Positions 4,839 to 7,220 of a stretch of 7,220 nt of DNA are shown here, piece by piece; position 1 is the first letter of the stretch, and each line of letters starts with the position of its first letter. Origin of the DNA: Actinomycetota bacterium (GTDB lineage: Bacteria; Actinomycetota; Acidimicrobiia; IMCC26256; BP-133); contig JAUZEX010000744.1 in the NCBI GenBank assembly GCA_030838815.1, positions 1 through 7,220 of the forward strand, given 5' to 3'. The translations under genes were made by a program, and so were the position numbers. The notes beneath the pieces were generated by a model. That model was not told the DNA's origin and did not search any database. It saw only the letters and a program-made list of their open reading frames with translations.

Positions 4839-5720
4839 ATGGCCGGGTTGCGCATCGCCACCCGGGGCAGCCGGCTGGCCCTCTGGCAGGCCGAGCGCGT
4901 CGCCGGCCTCCTCGGGGGCGACGTCGAGCTCGTCGTCGTGTCGACCACCGGCGACCAGCGCGCCGACGTCCCCATCTGGACCATCGGGGGGACGGGCGTC
5001 TTCGTGAAGGAGGTCCAGCAGGCCGTGCTCGAGGGGCGGGCCGACCTGGCCGTGCACTCGGCCAAGGACCTCCCGTCGGAGACGGCGGCCGGGCTGGTGC
5101 TGGCCGCCGTTCCCGAACGGGCCGACCCCCGCGACGCCCTCGTCGGCGCCCGCCTCGACGACATCCCGGCCGGCGGCCGCATCGGCACCGGGTCGGTCCG
5201 CCGTCAGGCCCAGCTCGCCGCCCTCCGGCCCGACCTCCGCTTCGAGTCCCTCCGCGGCAACATCGAGACACGGGTAGCCAAGGCCCTGGACTTCGACGCC
5301 GTGGTGGTGGCCCTGGCGGCCCTGGAGCGGCTCGGCCTGGCCGCCAAGGCCGCCGAGGTGCTCGAGCCGGCGCGGATGCTGCCCCAGGTGGCCCAGGGGG
5401 CCCTGGCCGTGGAGTGCCGGGCCGGCGACGACGCCACCGCCGCCCGCCTGGCCGCCCTCGACCACCCCGCCGCCCGAAGGGCCGTGGAAGCCGAGCGGGC
5501 CTTCCTCCGCCGCCTCGGCGGCGGGTGCGACCTCCCCTGCGGCGCCCTGGCCGAGGCCCGGGGCGACGGCACCGTCGCCATCGAGGTGCTGCTGGCCACG
5601 CTCGACGGCAAGGCCGTGCTGCGGGTCGCTCACGAGGGCCCCGAGCCCGAGGCGGTCGGCACCGAGGCGGCCCGGATCCTGCTCGACGAGCGGGGCGGGC
5701 GGGACCTTCTGGAGTTGTGA
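4839..5720 (+). CDS. hemC: Hydroxymethylbilane synthase (porphobilinogen deaminase)
   Basis: HemC joins four porphobilinogen molecules into the linear tetrapyrrole hydroxymethylbilane, using a dipyrromethane cofactor fixed to a cysteine. The 293-residue protein is slightly short but complete. It has the start LRIATRGSRLALWQAE, the segment GGTGVFVKEVQQAVLEGRAD (50-69), the catalytic Asp77 in VHSAKDLPS, GTGSVRRQAQL (116-126), and LRGNIETRV (138-146). The cofactor-binding Cys230 is in RRLGGGCDLPCG. The second Cys in that loop (Cys234, where Ile or Val is common) is mildly unusual. The ATG at 4839 is 9 bases after the hemA stop with no clear Shine-Dalgarno sequence, so translation probably depends on ribosomes arriving from hemA. 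In many actinobacteria hemD comes next. Here hemB follows after 19 bases. Confidence 0.97.
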   Translation: MAGLRIATRGSRLALWQAERVAGLLGGDVELVVVSTTGDQRADVPIWTIGGTGVFVKEVQQAVLEGRADLAVHSAKDLPSETAAGLVLAAVPERADPRDALVGARLDDIPAGGRIGTGSVRRQAQLAALRPDLRFESLRGNIETRVAKALDFDAVVVALAALERLGLAAKAAEVLEPARMLPQVAQGALAVECRAGDDATAARLAALDHPAARRAVEAERAFLRRLGGGCDLPCGALAEARGDGTVAIEVLLATLDGKAVLRVAHEGPEPEAVGTEAARILLDERGGRDLLEL

Positions 5721-5739
5721 GCTCAGTAGGCTGTCGGGC

Positions 5740-6714
5740 GTGGGATTTCCGGAGCAACGTCCTCGCCGGTTGCGGCGCACGGCGGCCGTCCGCCGACTGG
5801 TGGCCGAGACCCGGCTGTCGGTCGACGATCTCGTCGCCCCCCTCTTCGTGAAGGAGGGCATCGAGGAGCCGCAGCCGATCCCGTCGATGCCGGGCGTGAT
5901 GCAGCACACCCAGGAGAGCCTCCGCAAGGAGGTGCGGGCCCTGGCCGACCTCGGCCTTCCCGGGGTGATCCTGTTTGGCGTGCCGGCCCGGAAGGACGCC
6001 GTCGGTTCGGGCGCCGACGACGCCGACGGCGTCGTGCAGGTGGCGCTGCGCAACCTGCGGGACGAGGTGGGCGACCGGCTCGTCCTCATGGCCGACAACT
6101 GCCTCGACGAGTACACCGACCACGGCCACTGCGGGATCCTCACCGAGTCGGGTGACGTCGACAACGACGCCACACTGGAGCGCTACGCCTCCATCGCCGT
6201 GGCCCAGGCCGAGGCCGGGGCCGACATCGTCGCCCCCAGCGGAATGATGGACGGGCAGGTGGGCGCGATCCGAGCCGGCCTCGACGGTTCCGGTCATTCG
6301 GGCGTGGCCATCCTGGCCTATGCCGCCAAGTACGCCTCGGCTCTCTACGGCCCCTTCCGCGACGCCGCCGAGTGCGCCCCGAAGTTCGGCGACCGGCGGG
6401 CCTACCAGATGGACCCGGGCAACGGCCGGGAGGCGCTGACCGAGGTGGCCCTCGACGTGGCCGAGGGCGCCGACATCATCATGGTGAAGCCGGCGCTGGC
6501 CTACCTCGACGTGATCGCCGCCGTGCGGGCCGCCGTCGACGTGCCGGTGGCGGCGTACCACGTGAGCGGCGAGTACGCCATGGTCCAGGCGGCGGCAGTG
6601 AACGGCTGGATCGACGGCGACGCCGTGGCCCGGGAGCATGTCACCGCCATCCGCCGGGCCGGGGCCGACTTCGTCCTCACCTACTTCGCCCGCCAACTGG
6701 CTGAACAGGGTTGA
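5740..6714 (+). CDS. hemB: Porphobilinogen synthase (5-aminolevulinate dehydratase)
   Basis: HemB condenses two 5-aminolevulinate molecules to porphobilinogen. The 324-residue protein has the usual start (RPRRLRRTAAVRRLVAET and the APLFVKEG strand). Both active-site lysines are present: Lys197 in LAYAAKYASALYGPFRDA and the Schiff-base Lys250 in IIMVKPALAYLD. QMDPGNGREAL (223-233) and YHVSGEYAM are also family motifs. The metal site reads DNCLDEYTDHGHCG (119-132). The two outer zinc-type cysteines, Cys121 and Cys131, are kept, while the middle one is Asp123. This is a form between the zinc type (C-x-C-x7-C) and the magnesium type (A-x-D-x7-D). The start is GTG at 5740 with a weak AGTAGG (5725-5730) 9 bases upstream. 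The TGA stop overlaps the hemL start (TTGA). Confidence 0.97.
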   Translation: MGFPEQRPRRLRRTAAVRRLVAETRLSVDDLVAPLFVKEGIEEPQPIPSMPGVMQHTQESLRKEVRALADLGLPGVILFGVPARKDAVGSGADDADGVVQVALRNLRDEVGDRLVLMADNCLDEYTDHGHCGILTESGDVDNDATLERYASIAVAQAEAGADIVAPSGMMDGQVGAIRAGLDGSGHSGVAILAYAAKYASALYGPFRDAAECAPKFGDRRAYQMDPGNGREALTEVALDVAEGADIIMVKPALAYLDVIAAVRAAVDVPVAAYHVSGEYAMVQAAAVNGWIDGDAVAREHVTAIRRAGADFVLTYFARQLAEQG

Positions 6715-7220
6715 GCGCCGGCGACATCTTCGAGCGCGCCCTGGCTCGCATTCCCGGCGGTGTGAATTCGCCGGTGCGGGCCTTCGGGTCCGTCGGCGGG
6801 CAGCCGTTCTTCGCCGTCCGGGCCGAGGGCCCGGCGGTGTGGGACAGCGACGGACGCCGTTACATCGACCTCGTGCAGTCGTGGGGGGCGTCGATCCTGG
6901 GCCACGCCGACCCCGCCGTCGTCGAGGCGGTGAGCCGGGCCGCCGCCGCCGGCACTTCGTACGGGATCCCGACCGAGGCCGAGGTCCGCCTGGCCGAGGA
7001 GGTCTGCGCCCGGGTTCCCTCGGTGGAGAAGGTCCGCCTCGTCTCGTCCGGGACGGAGGCGACCATGACGGCCGTCCGCCTGGCCCGGGGCTTCACCGGG
7101 CGCGACATCGTCGTCAAGTTCGCCGGCTGCTACCACGGCCACGCCGACGCCCTGCTGGCCTCGGCCGGCAGCGGTCTGGCCACCCTCGGGCTGCCGGGCT
7201 CGGCCGGGGTGCCGGCCGGG
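6711..7220 (+). CDS. hemL: Glutamate-1-semialdehyde 2,1-aminomutase, N-terminal part (cut by the window edge)
   Basis: The frame stays open from the TTG at 6711 to the right edge, giving 170 residues of HemL, the PLP enzyme that turns glutamate-1-semialdehyde into 5-aminolevulinate. Recognisable parts are IFERALARIPGGVNSPVRAF (6-25), WDSDGRRYIDLVQSWGASIL (44-63), GTSYGIPTEAE (81-91), the PLP phosphate-binding SSGTEAT (112-118) and FAGCYHGHAD (137-146), whose Tyr-His-Gly stacks on the cofactor. The catalytic Lys that binds PLP lies beyond the window. The TTG start overlaps the hemB stop by 4 bases (TTGA), the same coupling style as the rex junction. The truncation is only the window border, since no stop or frameshift is seen. 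Confidence 0.95.
   Translation, partial: MSAGDIFERALARIPGGVNSPVRAFGSVGGQPFFAVRAEGPAVWDSDGRRYIDLVQSWGASILGHADPAVVEAVSRAAAAGTSYGIPTEAEVRLAEEVCARVPSVEKVRLVSSGTEATMTAVRLARGFTGRDIVVKFAGCYHGHADALLASAGSGLATLGLPGSAGVPAG

Noticed and set aside
4056..6696. Two very long minus-strand open frames (705 and 721 codons) opposite hemA, hemC and hemB
   Set aside because: They lie antisense to three confidently identified haem genes, have low-complexity Arg/Gly/Pro-rich translations and no recognisable domain. Long antisense frames are expected in such GC-rich coding DNA.

Overview
The window is very GC-rich chromosomal DNA with frequent GTG and TTG starts, tightly packed genes and 4-base gene overlaps. Together with the rex-hemA-hemC-hemB-hemL gene order, this points to a high-GC actinobacterium. 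The class (for example Acidimicrobiia) is a guess and cannot be fixed from this window. I see no mobile elements, CRISPR arrays, tRNAs or rRNAs.

Left part, minus strand (1-1745). Read in transcription order there is a seven-helix membrane protein of unknown function (1745-951), then a well-formed class I cyclic-di-GMP (GEMM-I) riboswitch (950-858) with a candidate translational expression platform (862-805). It leads into a secreted CAP/SCP-domain protein with a long proline-rich tail (804-76). The first codons of a probable response regulator follow at the left edge (29-1). The riboswitch begins on the base after the stop codon of the membrane-protein gene.

Middle (1746-2275). A short divergent promoter region separates the membrane protein from a rightward gene for a small lipoprotein cupredoxin (blue copper) with a full set of type 1 copper ligands. 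After it come a weak hairpin and a promoter overlapped by a near-consensus Rex operator.

Right part, plus strand (2276-7220). This is an operon for redox-controlled early tetrapyrrole synthesis: rex (NADH/NAD+ sensor and repressor), a precorrin-2 dehydrogenase-like gene, hemA, hemC, hemB and the first 170 codons of hemL. Overlaps or gaps of 4, 25, 9, 19 and 4 bases argue for co-transcription and translational coupling. HemA and HemL make 5-aminolevulinate from glutamyl-tRNA, HemB condenses it to porphobilinogen, and HemC makes hydroxymethylbilane. The siroheme-branch enzyme would act later, on precorrin-2. No hemD lies between hemC and hemB. Rex, sensing NADH/NAD+, probably represses its own operon and so links haem supply to respiratory state.

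The least ordinary part is the c-di-GMP riboswitch unit. Its ligand-contact positions, GAAA tetraloop and tetraloop receptor can be read directly, and three mutually exclusive helices suggest that ligand binding turns translation of the CAP protein off.
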